Part shown: one piece after another, positions 9,897-21,413 of the stretch
Layout of the letters: the number at the start of each line of letters is the position of its first letter
Numbering within the stretch: the first letter of the stretch is position 1
NCBI GenBank assembly: GCA_946965045.2
Contig: OX337228.1
Span: forward strand, 5,704,001 to 5,768,000
Length of the DNA stretch: 64,000 bases
Source of the DNA: Epithemia pelagica
Taxonomy: Eukaryota > Bacillariophyta > Bacillariophyceae > Surirellales > Surirellaceae
Reading direction: 5' to 3'
Program-made: the position numbers and the translations under genes
Notes under the pieces: generated by a model
What the model was told of the DNA's origin: nothing
What the model saw: only the letters and a program-made list of their open reading frames with translations
Databases searched by the model: none

Positions 9897-12800
9897 ATGA
9901 ATCAAGAGACTGAAATGAAACATCGAGCCTCCCCACATACCCCAAATTCCTTGTCCTCGCCTCAATGTCAACGCACTCCGGGAAGCGTGGAAAAGGGCAA
10001 AAAGAACCGTGGACCAAAGCCAATCATTCTTGACACGTACCGATACGACCATGTGATCCCATCCAATATTTGTGAAGGACGCGACACCGTGGACAGTATT
10101 TATCAAGAAATTGGATCATGGGCTGAATTGATTCAAAATAGCAAACCTCTGCCAAGAATAGTTGCCGTCCAGGGTGATGTCGACGAATCTCTTGGTATTG
10201 AACCCTTGTATAGGTATGTTGTCGAAGCTCGATGGGCTAAATGAGACTCTCATGTTGCATGAAAAGTATCTCCTCACTTTGCACATTTCTCAGAGACTTG
10301 CATGATTATCAGCCAGAACTGACATCATGGACACCCACGGTGAAGGCACTCCGAGACGTAGTTTCCAACATTGTTCTCCAACCTTTGAACCATGCCGTCA
10401 TTTGCTATTATCGTCACGGCGAAGATTATTTATCCGAAACCTCTAGTCCCACGTTGGACCTTTTTACAGACTCTTCAGTCGTAAAACTGTCGCTCGGTGC
10501 TACACGAACAGTTATCTTGCGGCCCAAACGAAAAAGTGCAGGAGTGCGAAGGCCCTCTCCTCGACCAACCACAAAGGTTGTGTTGAAACACGGCTCATTG
10601 CTTCGCCTGGGGCCCAAGACCAACAGGTTCATGACCCATGAAATCAAGCGAATATCGCACTATCCATCACAAGCCTCGAAAAGAGGATCCGTTGGAACAA
10701 TCAACACCAGCATTGAATCTGGAGAGGAGCAACGCATATCGGAGCATGTTCGCATATGTATAACGTTTCGTCATGTAGCAACCTTTCAAACTGACGATGG
10801 CAGGATATTTGGTAAAGGTGCCACAGGGTCGATTCTTGGAAGGTCTGTTTCCTCGCAGCTGCACCCGGCCAAGAAGGCGGCACTGTTACGAACTCTCAAG
10901 GCGGCATTTTTTCAGGAAAGTCGAGATACAGACTTTGATCGCATCGCCAACTACAGTGCTGGCTTTGATGTCATACCACACCAATACGTGACAACTGTGA
11001 GCTGTAAAGATATTTGCTGCTTCAACAACGATCCTGATTGCCCCGCTTGGACTTCTCTCAATGTAGAAGATGCACTTGCAGAAGAGGATGACTTTATGAT
11101 CAAAACCACATCGTCGTCCGACAAATTGTTACACTATGGAAATGTTGCAAAAGTTCTCTCCTCTGGAATGTTCGACAAGGGAAAGTTCGAGGATGAAGAG
11201 GACGAGCAAGAAAAACGATCTTATATTCCCTTCCATCATGCGCAACATATCTTTGTAAAACGAAAGTTGGAATCCGACTTGATTCCGGAACCCAGTACAT
11301 CTGGGAGCAGAAGCAGAACCTTCTCTGAAGCTTCCAGTGCCTTTGCGGACGATGAACAAGTGCTGTCTCTGTGTCCCACCTCTACATCGATTGCAGACAT
11401 GTCTGTGCGAAGTGAGCAGACTTGTTCTGTCAACAATGGTGTTGCCCTTTTGGCTTTGGACCTCCAGAATGATTTTTTGTCCGATGATCCCTCGTTTTAT
11501 TATGGTAAAAAGGGATCTCCGTTTGCTTCAAGGCGTAAAGGTCTTCTCAAACGTATTGCAGAAATCGCCAACGAAGTCCGAAGGCTTGGTGGTGTCGTGT
11601 TCATGGTCAAATCACAATACGGAGCTTGGTCATCTCCACAGAGCACGGAATTCCGACGTTTTTCGGAGGCAGGGGCCCATATGGATCGTGTGGATTGCTG
11701 TGGAGTGAGCAGTGCAGGGGCCGATTTCCATCCCGATGTTGAAAACATGATTGTCAATCAAGATATAATTCTTATCAAAGAATGGCATTCTGCCTTCATG
11801 GGAACCACCTTGGATAAGCAACTCCAACGGCTCAAAGTCGGCCATGTCGTCGTTTGTGGAGTAACGACCGATCACTCTGTCGCCGCCACCGTGAGGTCGG
11901 CTGCCAATCTTGGATATAACGTTATTTTGAGTAGTGACGGCACTGCTCAGGCAAATACGAAGATGCAACAAGGAACAGAACGGAGACTGTCAAAATACTA
12001 CTCCAAGTTGTTAGGGAAACGACAAAGTTTGACGGACTTTGTTGCTCCAGACCCCTTCCTAGAAGCATTGGCCGATCCAGGGCCAATCGACATGACCGGG
12101 TCGCTGGAGATCGATGCCTACGCACGTCTTTCTGGTTTTGGCGCTGGAGATTCAATCATTGGTGAGTGTGTTTCCCTTTAGTCTACAATTTGTCGACAGA
12201 GATTCTAGATCACACTAATTGCGTTTTCGCTCTGCAGTCCCCGACTTTCTGGACCAATCAAGCGCTTTGGAGATGCTCGGAAAGATGCTTCCCGATTCAT
12301 CGAATGAGTTGAAATGGAGTCAAGTCGCTGGAGCAGGAGGTGGATCGATGACCGCATCGTATCACCTCGAGCCAAACGACAAGGGTCATTTGCCAGTGTA
12401 TCGATCGAATATACCACAACCTTGGGATCCCAATTTCAAAGGTGGCGCGTTCCCGGATACCGTACAAAAACTCAAATCTCTCACGGAATCTCAAACGGGT
12501 CACAAGCTCAACTGGGGTCAAATTCTCTGCTATCGAGATGGCTCTGAGAGCTCTGGATGGGACGCAGAGAAAAATTTGGACGTACGTGCTGGAAGCACCA
12601 TTGCTGCGGTGTCCCTTGGTGGTGACCGTGTCCTTGAATTAAAGCCCAAAAAGGGTGATTCGTCATTGGTTCCTCAACGCATACGTTTGGAACACAATTC
12701 GTTGCTTCTATTGGGTCCTGAAACCACTCGTCTGTTCCTGCATTCTCTTCCTCCTGATGAGGGATCGTCGAGTCCGCATATCCAGTGTACGTTCTTAGAT

Positions 12801-13172
12801 GTGGCAACTTTCTTTGCCCAAAATGATTCGCGAACGGGCGTTCCAGCTCTATATGGACAAGGAACTGAATATGGTAGTCACACAGAACTTCAAGAAGCAG
12901 AGGCAACCCGTCGAATGATGGAGCAACTTGGTATGGCCCTCGCGGGAGTATATACAATGACCACGGTCCCTGTTGGCCGTGGCGGTTCGTTCGGTCTTTC
13001 CGTAATCTGTACGGTGGTGGTTGCAGCTGGAACTGCCATGTGGTTCAAGCGCGAAAGAGAGCATGCCTGGAGTGAACACCAGCGTCGCTTGCAGAAGCTC
13101 TTCGAAGAGTGCACAGAGGAACCACTGTCTGTTGAAGAAGCAAGACATCGCATCCTAAAGACCACAAAATGA
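9897..13172 (+). CDS. AlkB-like / isochorismatase-like / AlkB-like fusion protein with substituted catalytic sites
   Basis: Three exons: 9897-10213, 10294-12161, 12238-13172; introns of 80 and 76 bp with good GT-AG sites; 1039 aa. Domain 1 (about residues 60-300) is AlkB-like (2-oxoglutarate/Fe(II) dioxygenase): PLPRIVAVQGDV, HAVICYYRHGEDYLS, SLGATRTVILRP, KHGSLLRLG and RICITFRHVATF. Where active relatives have H-x-D, the sequence reads T155-S-S157, so two iron ligands are missing, while the later His (MTHEIKR) is kept. The middle domain (about 488-680) is isochorismatase-like: LDLQNDF (D495), IKEWHSAF (K601) and GVTTDHSVAATVRSA, where the usual nucleophilic Cys is S634. Domain 2 (about 730-935) is a second AlkB-like copy (LNWGQILCYRDG, AAVSLGGDRVLELKP, EHNSLLLLGPETTRLFLHSL). 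H-x-D is replaced by D837-A-E839 and the conserved Arg after the core is lost. A hydrophobic stretch (about 983-999) near the C-terminus could anchor it in a membrane. AlkB-isochorismatase fusions are known in fungi from general knowledge. The function here is unknown. Confidence 0.8.
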
Positions 13173-13320
13173 CGAGGTCGCGATTCGCGATGCTAGGTTG
13201 AGTAATGCAGCTTAACGTCTTTGCGACAACTGAAAGTTTACGATAACAGGTTTTACTTCTTGTGTGACTTGGCTTCTGCGCACACATAATGATTGACCTG
13301 AAAACAATGAACTCATTAGC

Positions 13321-14183
13321 CTATTCACAAAGCTCGCTTGGATGCGACATGAGTCCAGCCTCACACGTCGCTTTGATAACTTCAAAACATTTACTCAAAT
13401 CGAAAATATCCTTTCCATCCTTGGTGCTCCGCAGACTGCTTTCCATATCAATCCAAATGGTGTTGCCATTCCCTGCTTGGATTACGTCCTTTAGAACCTT
13501 GTTGATGTTGTGAGGGCCAATGCCGCCTGCATATCCTATTTGATAGTTCTCTGGAGGAGAGGGCCAACATGATGCGGCCACACCGGTTCCTTTCGATTCG
13601 TCGACCAACATTGAAATGTTTTTCAAGATTCCTCGATCAATAACCCCTGTGTAGCATCCGAATCAAACCACTTGAGTTTCAGGAGTCGCATACGCAATGA
13701 CAAAGACACGAGATGAGATGAATACGGACCTTCCCAGAGCGGTCGTGTTTCATCATTTTTCTGCAAAATAAACTCAATGCTTGGAAATTTACGTGCTGCT
13801 TCGAGAAACGTAGGAACCTGCTGATCAAGCTTGGAGATATCAACACCATTGACACTCGTAGCGTTGATTTGAACTCTTGAAAATCCCCAGGATATGAGTT
13901 CTTCAATAAATGAGCAATCTCCATCCAGCACTTGGGTTACCCGGGATCCACAAAGATGAGCGGCCGCCTTCATTTTCGCTCTCCGAACCACAGTGCCAAA
14001 CTGTTCCACCCATTTAGTTGATGCGTATCGTGGCTGTCCTTCCTTGTCTGGACGAAACAATACTCCAAATTCAACAAGAGGATAGGAGCACGCGATGATC
14101 CCGAGCAACAAGGGATCCACCGAGTTGTCGGCCCCACAGAAACCTAAGGCTCGCAGTTGTGTCTTTGGTGCATGGTTCTCCAT
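13321..14183 (-). pseudogene. TIM-barrel-like protein (possibly phosphoribosylanthranilate-isomerase-related), one frameshift
   Basis: Two overlapping minus-strand frames make one continuous protein-like sequence. The 5' part from the ATG at 14183 (MENHAPKTQLRALGFCGADN) runs to a stop near 13623. The 3' part, in another frame, continues VIDRGILKNISMLVDE and contains IGYAGGIGPHNINKVL, reminiscent of the C-terminal glycine-rich phosphate loop of TrpF-type barrels. Adding one base to the C run at 13644-13647 (a G run on the coding strand) would rejoin the frames as ..ATQG/VIDRG.., giving about 287 aa. The part before the break has LLLGIIACSYPLVEFGVLFRPD and AAAHLCGS. An intron cannot explain the join because the frames meet without a gap. 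It may be a real mutation or a homopolymer sequencing error. The family assignment is tentative. Confidence 0.5.
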
Positions 14184-15087
14184 GGTCAATCGAAGAAAAA
14201 GTTTCGATCTTGTGCGCGACTATCGGCGACTGATACACTTCGGATTCAGTCGCTGGAACCCATTCCATTACCACCACCAATCAAATAGCGAAAAAATAAA
14301 AAATCATATCACCATCATCAACCACCATTAGCCCTAATTTATAGGACAAACTTAAGGATATCGGAAAAAATTACCGGACAGAAGTCCTAGAAATATTGAT
14401 GATCAGTACCTAACCTAGCGCCACAGCACAGGATCGCTGTACCATAGCCTACGAGCACAAGAAATGACCAGTTTTACTCAATAGTTTGTTGGACACTTGT
14501 CCGGGTCACGATAGCGCTGTATGTAGCAGAAGGGAATTTCACAAACCCTCGCATCACGCTTCACTGGACATACCCATGAGGGAGTACTTGTCATAGGACG
14601 AGAAACCGCAACGACAAGGACCCACAGGTGCTTTTGGAAAAGCCTTCGCTTACATCAAGATGCTAGTGCAGAGGAGAGTTCAATGAGGACGAGATGCTGG
14701 CCATCAAGTGGAAGAGAGAGGGCATGGTTACTGCTGGCATTACGATTCATGGAGCCACGACAATGACATGCGGCAATCAACTGGAATGTTCTGACCCAAC
14801 CACCAATTGCAACAACCGCAGGGAAGGAACCACCAAGACAATCGAATGGATCCCAATGGACCACTATGATGGATGTTGGTCGATGGAAGCTTCTTCTTTA
14901 AGCAGAAACATCAACTCCCCATACGAGACAATGGCAGCGACAATGACAACGAGCGCAACAATCAACTCCACCGAACGTACAAGACAATGTCCAAAACAAC
15001 AATCAACTGCAGCAGCATTGAGAAAAAGAGATGCAATGTGCCCTTGGCTCTTCAGGCTTGTTTCCCCAGCTTTCCCACCAGAGCCAA
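14184..15087. other. Intergenic region with dispersed CAATCAACT motifs, interrupted by the retroelement
   Basis: About 900 bp with no recognised gene. The motif CAATCAACT occurs at 14774-14782, 14958-14966 and 15000-15008, and again beyond the retroelement at 21448-21456, amid CAA-rich low-complexity sequence. A weak plus-strand frame from an ATG at 14694 would continue across the pre-insertion site to a TGA after 21460 once the element and one target-site copy are removed (about 150 codons). Its composition is poor and I do not call it a gene. Confidence 0.4.
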
Positions 15088-15262
15088 TGTTAAAATAATA
15101 GCATTCTCGCCTCGCGTGCTCAACGGTCACAACGTATACGCGACACAATTTTGGGGACGTTTACACGATCCCTAAAAGATCCAAACATTCTAGATCTTAA
15201 CCATAATCTCTTTTGCCACCTGAGTCCAACTCATCTACTTGGGCCGTAGGAGAGTTTTCACA
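15088..15262 (+). repeat. 5' LTR of the copia element
   Basis: 175 bp, TG...CA ended. It matches the 3' LTR throughout except around 15168-15183, where this copy reads GATCCCTAAAAGATCC against GATCTTAGGATCC in the 3' copy (a net 3 bp length difference). It is preceded by the target-site copy AGCCAA. Confidence 0.95.
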
Positions 15263-15345
15263 CGCTTCCTCTGCGCTAAAGTGCAGTTCACTCGACAGTC
15301 TCGATCAATCGCCTTCGACCTTCCTAAGTACCCGCAAGCACAACA

Positions 15346-16930
15346 ATGGCACGTCGCACTCGCGGCGAAGAACCACGACGCGGCGTCGGAGCGCCGGAAG
15401 ACGAAGAAGAAGCAGTTGCGGGCAATCAAGGAAACCCCAACGAGCAAGAGGAGGAGGAAGAGGAAGACGATTACCTCGAGGCACGTCAAGTGATGAATCA
15501 AGACCTTGTCGACGCGCTAGGTAGCGCCACACAACGAATCGTGATGGCGATCGACCGCGCAGTCGCAGCCATGGGAGCTCCTGGGGGGAGCAGCACCTCC
15601 GGGAGGAAATCCGTTCATTCGCACACCGTTGCAAGCAAGGACGGATCAAACGCTGGACTTCCATCAGAAGGAAGGACGCAAGTACTACGATAATGCGACT
15701 CGATCCCTCTTCTCCAGTAGCGAAGACAAATTTGACGTCGAACCGAGCAAGTTCCAGCTGTTCATCACGCTACTGCTAAACCGAGCTAAGGACCTAGGCA
15801 TGCTCGACTCACCAACTACGCATGGAAATGCCATGCTACCAAAGGACCCAAGGAATCCCACGGACGATGGAGCCATCAACATTATCAAGGACTATGGAAG
15901 AGCTCATCTGGAAGACATCACCAAGTGGGAGAAGGAGATCCTGAACCAAGAATCCAGGATGAGTCAAAACTCCAAGATCCTCTTTGACCTCCTGATGAAC
16001 TCCCTGACAGCGAAGGGAGCACAACGCATCCAAATCTGGCGATCCCAATACACGGTAGATGGGATGGATGCGGGAGCCTGCTTGTTTAAGATTATTGTCC
16101 GCGAGAGTTACCTCGACTCAAACGCGACAGTATCAACAATCAGACTCAATTTGACGAACTTGGACGAGTACATCAGGGAGAACGGAAGCGACCTAGTCGC
16201 TTTCAACGCCTACGTCCAGAGTCAAGTCGATGGTCTAAAAGCAAGAGGCCATAACACAAGCGATCTAGTAGTCAACCTGTTCAAAGGCTACAGAGCCGTG
16301 GAAGATGACAAATTCAAGGTCTATCTCCAAGGCATCGAGAACAGCCATGAGGACGGATCAGTCGAGGTTGATGCTCCAACACTCATGTTGCGGGCAGTTA
16401 ACTTCTACAAGACGCGACTAACCAGGAACGAATGGGAACAGCCGACGGAACAACAGAAAGAAGTGTTAGCGCTGCAAACCCAAGTGGAGTCCCTGAAAAA
16501 GCAACAGAACCGATCCAAGAAGACGACGACCGATGGGAAACGCCAAGGAAACCAAGAAAGCGGATCCTCGAGCAAACCACCCCGTCCGAATTGGCTCCGT
16601 AACAATGTCCCACCAAAAGAGGGATCCGAACGACGCTTCCGGACTTGGAATAATGCCAAATGGTGGTGGTGTAGTCCGGAAACGGGAGGAAACTGTGGAG
16701 GCGGATGGAGGACCCATCAACCGTCCGAGTGCCGATCCAAGAAGCGCGAAGCTAGTCCGTCCGCAGGCAAGAAGAAGGAAGATGGAGGCGGACAAAAGAA
16801 GTCGTCCAATTTCTCTGGAAAGAAACGCAAGCAAGATGCCATCAAGCTAGCGGTAGCCAACGAGACCATTATGTCCGATGACGAGGACAAGAACCATTCG
16901 GACGCGGAGGACTCCGAATACAGCACCTGA
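15346..16930 (+). CDS. gag: Copia gag polyprotein, frameshifted
   Basis: The ATG at 15346 opens a charged N-terminus with Arg-rich and Glu-rich stretches that breaks off in its frame at 15693. The gag core continues in the next frame to a TGA at 16928-16930. Reading the G6 run at 15583-15588 as five Gs would join them, giving ..APGGAAPPGGNPFIRTP.. and then LDFHQKEGRKYYDNATRSL, a sensible gag sequence of about 527 residues. The region after residue 120 has the helical capsid-like composition of copia gag. Near the C-terminus is a zinc-knuckle-like cluster KWWWC..C..W..H....C followed by Lys/Arg-rich sequence. Gag would package element RNA into virus-like particles. The shift may be a mutation, a homopolymer error or, less likely, programmed. 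Confidence 0.8.
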
Positions 16931-16966
16931 CGAACCTGGAGAAAGTGGAAGATAAACATACTAACC

Positions 16967-19900
16967 ATGATGGTATATATGTTCACCACTTTCTCCCTTA
17001 GGCACGCCATAGAATGGTTGATTGTTGAGATAGCGCACCAAGTAATCAAGGGAATCCTGATAATGACGGAACTCGTCACATTCATAGTGGACGACGATCC
17101 TGAGGAGGAACAGGACCCGAAAGATTGGTTGTCACGTGCACTCCACGTCACCAACAAAGGAATAGAACAAATAGCAGGCAGATTACACGTCCGAATCAAA
17201 TCAAATCGGAGTGGCAGAACGCACAGAATCCAACACCATTTCAACACAAGACGAAGATACAGGGCGAGCTTCAGAATCATGGCAGCCGTCATCGCCATGA
17301 CAGCAGGAATGTCCAATGGAGCACGACAAGTTGGAACCTTCGATACTGACTCACGGCTGGTCGGGATCGATAATTGATGCTTGGGATGCATCAGCCACAA
17401 ACGATCCGATTTCCCGGGTGAATTGTTGGAATGTAAGAGAGCCATCAAGGGATTTGGAGGCTCAAGGACGTATAACGTATGGCAAGGAACCTTGCAGTGG
17501 GACTGGGATGACGACCAAGGAGTCCCACACAGAATGGTCATACCAAAAGCATACTACGTTCCCGATGGCAACGTGAGACTGCTGAGTCCACAACAATGGG
17601 CGCAATCAAGGCAAGGTGAGGACAAACGTGGAGGAGCAGGTTCAACAACAACTGCCCAACATGTCACCCTGTTCTGGAACAAGAGGGAGTGCAAACGCAC
17701 AGTCCCATTGAACCGCAGCCAAACCAACGTCGCCACGTTCGCGCTCTCAAATGGTTACGAATCGTACCATCGATACTGCCAAGAGACGAACACTGGGAAC
17801 CAGGAAGACGATCGGGACCCAATCATCATAGACGAGCTTCAAGTCGATGCGACAGCGGTCATATTGGACGACGAGGCATCAATCAACGATGACATGGGAA
17901 AGGAACGCTCGGATGAGCCAAATGAATGGCCAGAAGAAAACGAGCAAAACGACAAACCCCGTGAGTTCGATCTGAACGGAAAACAAACAACCGAGTTGGA
18001 GGAACCGGCTCCCAACATCATCATAGATGAAGAGGAAAGGTTGCCAACACCAACAGCGGAATTGCTTCAATGCCATTACGATTTTGGCCACTTACCTTTT
18101 ACCAAACGCCAGAGAATGGCGAGGGATGGTGTCCTTCCCTCAAAGCTGGCAAAATGCAAGGTGCCAGTGTGCTCCGCATGTCAGTACGCTAGAGCGACCA
18201 AACGCCCATGGCGCTCACGCAATGTACGCGACCGCGAAGCGGCGCGACCAAACAACAGACCAGGAGCAGTGGTGTCAGTTGACCAAATGGAATCACCGAC
18301 ACCCGGTCTGGTAGCACAGATGACCGGATTCATAACTAGAGAACGGTACAAGTATGCGACAGTCTATGTCGACCAAGCGACGGGACTGGGATTCGTCTAC
18401 CTCCAGAAATCATCCAAGGCGAAGGAAACACTCGAAGGAAAAAGAGCATTCGAGAGGTACGCGATGGCTAGAGGAGTAACGATAGCGGCATACCATGCGG
18501 ACAATGGCATTTTTAAGGCCAAAGCATGGGTAGAAGCCTGCAACAATCAAAACCAACCACTGACCTTTGCAGGAGTTGGCGCACATCACACCAACGGCAA
18601 GGCAGAACGACGAATCAGAGAACTACAGGACATGGCGAGAACCATGCTAATACACGCCAACAGGAGATGGCCAAACGCTATCACTGCTAATTTATGGCCG
18701 TACGCAATACGTCACGCCAATGACTGTATCAATGCATCACCGAATATGCAACAAACCAACAAAATGTCTCCACTGCAGTTGTTTAGCAAAACACCAGTGA
18801 ACATCAACAGGAAGCACTGGAAGCCATTCGGCTGCCCAGTCTACGTCCTGGACGAGGCATTACAAGGGAATAAGCCCTTCCACAAATGGAAGCATAGGGC
18901 CAAGGTCGGGATTTATCTTGGCCAATCACCGATTCACAACCGGAACGTCGCCTTGGTCCTCAGCAGATTCACGGGGCATGTCAGCCCGCAGTTCCACGTG
19001 AAATTTGACAAGGCATTCGATTCCACCAGACAGGAGAATCTGGAGTCCCACTGGCAGTACAAGACGCACTTTACCAGTGCACCAAGTAAAGCGAGCGTCC
19101 ACCGTACACCAGAGCCAGAGGGAGAAACGAAGGGTCCACCAAAACAAAGGAACAAGAGAGTCAGGATCCACGAACCAAGTAACGATCCAGCCAATGATCC
19201 CCAAAGGGAGGATCGCACCAATGCGCAAACAAGTGATGACCCGCCAACGGTCCCAACAGAGGACGGCCAAGAACCCAGCGAGGAAACCGGGACGTCGTAC
19301 GCACAGGGTGAGGGCTCGGCTAGCCGACAACAACAACGAGAAACAAGTGGAAATGAGGGCCAGAGGGAGCACGGCGGTAGTACTCCCACTGAGTCAACTC
19401 CACCACAAAGATCAAGATTCGGCAGGATCGTCAAGCCCGTACAGAGGCTCATAGAAATCATGATGGCCGAAACGACGACCAACACCAAGAACAACAATCA
19501 TACAGTAGACGGTGAATTGTTCTGTCTGGAGACGATGTTCCCAACGGACGATTCCGATCTGCTTGGCGACCCATTCCATGCATTCAAAGCAGCGGCATCG
19601 GATCCCGATACCATGTACCATCATGAAGCAATGAAGGAACCCGACGCGGAACGCTTCATGGATGGGATGCAACAGGAAATGGACCGACAATTCACTGACG
19701 GCAATTTCTCACTCATCCACCGCAGCAAAATACCAAAGGGAGAAAAGATATTCCCAGGAGTATGGCAGATGCGAAGGAAGAGAGACATCAAAACGAGGGA
19801 GATTAAGAAGCACAAAGCACGTCTCAACTTCGATGGATCCCGAATGGAAAAAGGGAAGCACTACAACCAAACGTATGCGCCAGTCGCATCATGGGCATCC

Positions 19901-21247
19901 ATCCGACTCGTCTTGGCGCTGGTAGCCGCCAACAACTGGCATACAACACAAATAGACTACGTCCTGGCGTACCCTCAAGCGCCTGTCGAACGCGAAGTCT
20001 ACATGGAAATCCCGCGAGGATACGAGCTCGCGGATGGGAAGGATAAGCGCGACTATGCGTTCAAACTCCACGCCAACCTATATGGCCAGAAGCAAGCAGG
20101 ACGAGTATGGTATCAATACCTATCTAAACGATTGGTCGAAGATGTGGGATTCACCAAGTCGCGCATCGATGAGTGTGTCTTCTACAAAGGGAACACCGTC
20201 TACGTGCTTTATACGGATGATTCCATAATCACTGGACCAGACCAAGAGGAGATCAACCAAGTGATCAAAGAAATCCAAGACGCCGGGTTAAACATCACGG
20301 TCGAAGGAACAATCAAAGATTTCTTGGGAGTCAACATCGAAAAGCAAAAGGATGGGACCATCGAATTCACACAACCGCACCTAATTGACAAGGTGCTATC
20401 CGCACTGCGATTGGATGGAAGAACGGTGAAACCAAAGGACGTTCCAGCGGCGTCATCAAAGCTCCTAAAGCGCCACACCGACTCGGCACCATTTGACAAC
20501 CACTTCAACTATCGCTCAGTGGTGGGAATGCTAAATTACTTGGAAGCGGGATCACGAAGCGACATAGCTTACGCGACTCATCAATGCGCACGCTTTTGCT
20601 CGGACCCGCGCAAGGAACATGGCGAAGCAGTCAAGTGGTTGGGTCGGTACCTGTTGGGGACGCGACAAAAGGGGATGACGTTTAAGCCAGACCAGAGTGC
20701 AGGCTTGGAAGTATTCGTAGACGCCGATTTTGCGGGCAATTGGGACCAGAACGAACCGCACAACGATCGCGATACGGCGCGCTCGCGTCACGGGTACATC
20801 ATCCGATACAAAGGGTGCCCAGTCGTGTGGAAATCACAACTACAGACAGAGATCGCCCTTAGCTCGACCGAGAGCGAATACACTGGATTGTCATATGCAC
20901 TACGAGAAGCCATCCCACTCATGGAAATACTGAAAGAAATGAAGGCGCATGGAATCGACATCGCGGACACAAGGGCTAAGTTGCATTGCAAGGTGTTCGA
21001 GGACAATAGCGGAGCGCTCGAGATGGCTCGAGTCCATAAGTTCCGCCCACGAACGAAACACCTCAACGTAAAGCTGCATCACTTCCGGAGTTATGTGGAG
21101 CGAGGGGACATCACTATCCACGCGATCCCTACAACGGAGCAACTGAGCGATTACTTGACGAAACCCCTGTCCAAAGCGATGCTCGACCCATTGAGGACAC
21201 AAGTCATGGGATGGACGACCACAATTGTGCGCGAGAGGGAGTGTTAA
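16967..21247 (+). CDS. pol: Copia pol polyprotein (protease, integrase, RT, RNase H) with one in-frame TGA
   Basis: The frame is open from 16967 (ATG) except for a TGA at 17375-17377, then open to 21247. It is in the same frame as gag, separated from it by the gag TGA. The protease-like segment TFDTDSRLVGIDN lies just before the internal TGA and CLGCISH just after, so the stop falls in the protease domain. Integrase: a zinc-binding H..H..C..C region (CHYDFGHLPF, CSACQYARATK) and D, D, E catalytic residues in VSVDQMES, YHADNGIF and GKAERRIRE. Reverse transcriptase: QIDYVLAYPQAPV and LYTDDSI (the usual Y-x-DD box). RNase H: VFVDADFAGNW, LSSTESEYTGLS, FEDNSGALEMA and a C-terminal DYLTKPL. The domain order is that of Ty1/copia. 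TGA here is one transition from CGA (Arg). Confidence 0.92.
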
Positions 21248-21413
21248 AATAATAGCATTCTCGCCTCGCGTGCTCAACGGTCACAACGTATACGCGACAC
21301 AATTTTGGGGACGTTTACACGATCTTAGGATCCAAACATTCTAGATCTTAACCATAATCTCTTTTGCCACCTGAGTCCAACTCATCTACTTGGGCCGTAG
21401 GAGAGTTTTCACA
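21242..21413 (+). repeat. 3' LTR of the copia element
   Basis: 172 bp copy of the 5' LTR. The pol frame ends a few bases inside it (stop at 21245-21247). It is followed by the target-site copy AGCCAA at 21414-21419. Confidence 0.95.

Larger units (their letters stand above)
15088..21413 (+). mobile_element. Ty1/copia LTR retrotransposon, nearly complete
   Basis: A 6326 bp element bounded by direct LTRs (15088-15262 and 21242-21413) that start TGTTAAAATAAT and end TTTTCACA. It is flanked by the 6 bp direct repeat AGCCAA (15082-15087 and 21414-21419), the target-site duplication. It contains gag and pol in the copia order protease, integrase, reverse transcriptase, RNase H. A purine-rich tract (21231-21241) abuts the 3' LTR as expected for a polypurine tract. 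No clear tRNA primer-binding site was recognised after the 5' LTR, where the sequence is CGCTTCCTCTGCGC. Apart from one short patch the LTRs are identical by eye, so the insertion looks young. Gag has a frameshift and pol an in-frame TGA, so as read here it would not make a full polyprotein. Confidence 0.95.

Noticed and set aside
10241-12181. Treating the isochorismatase region and the downstream AlkB-like region as separate genes
   Set aside because: Good splice sites join all three pieces in frame, and an N-terminal AlkB segment is split exactly across the first intron.
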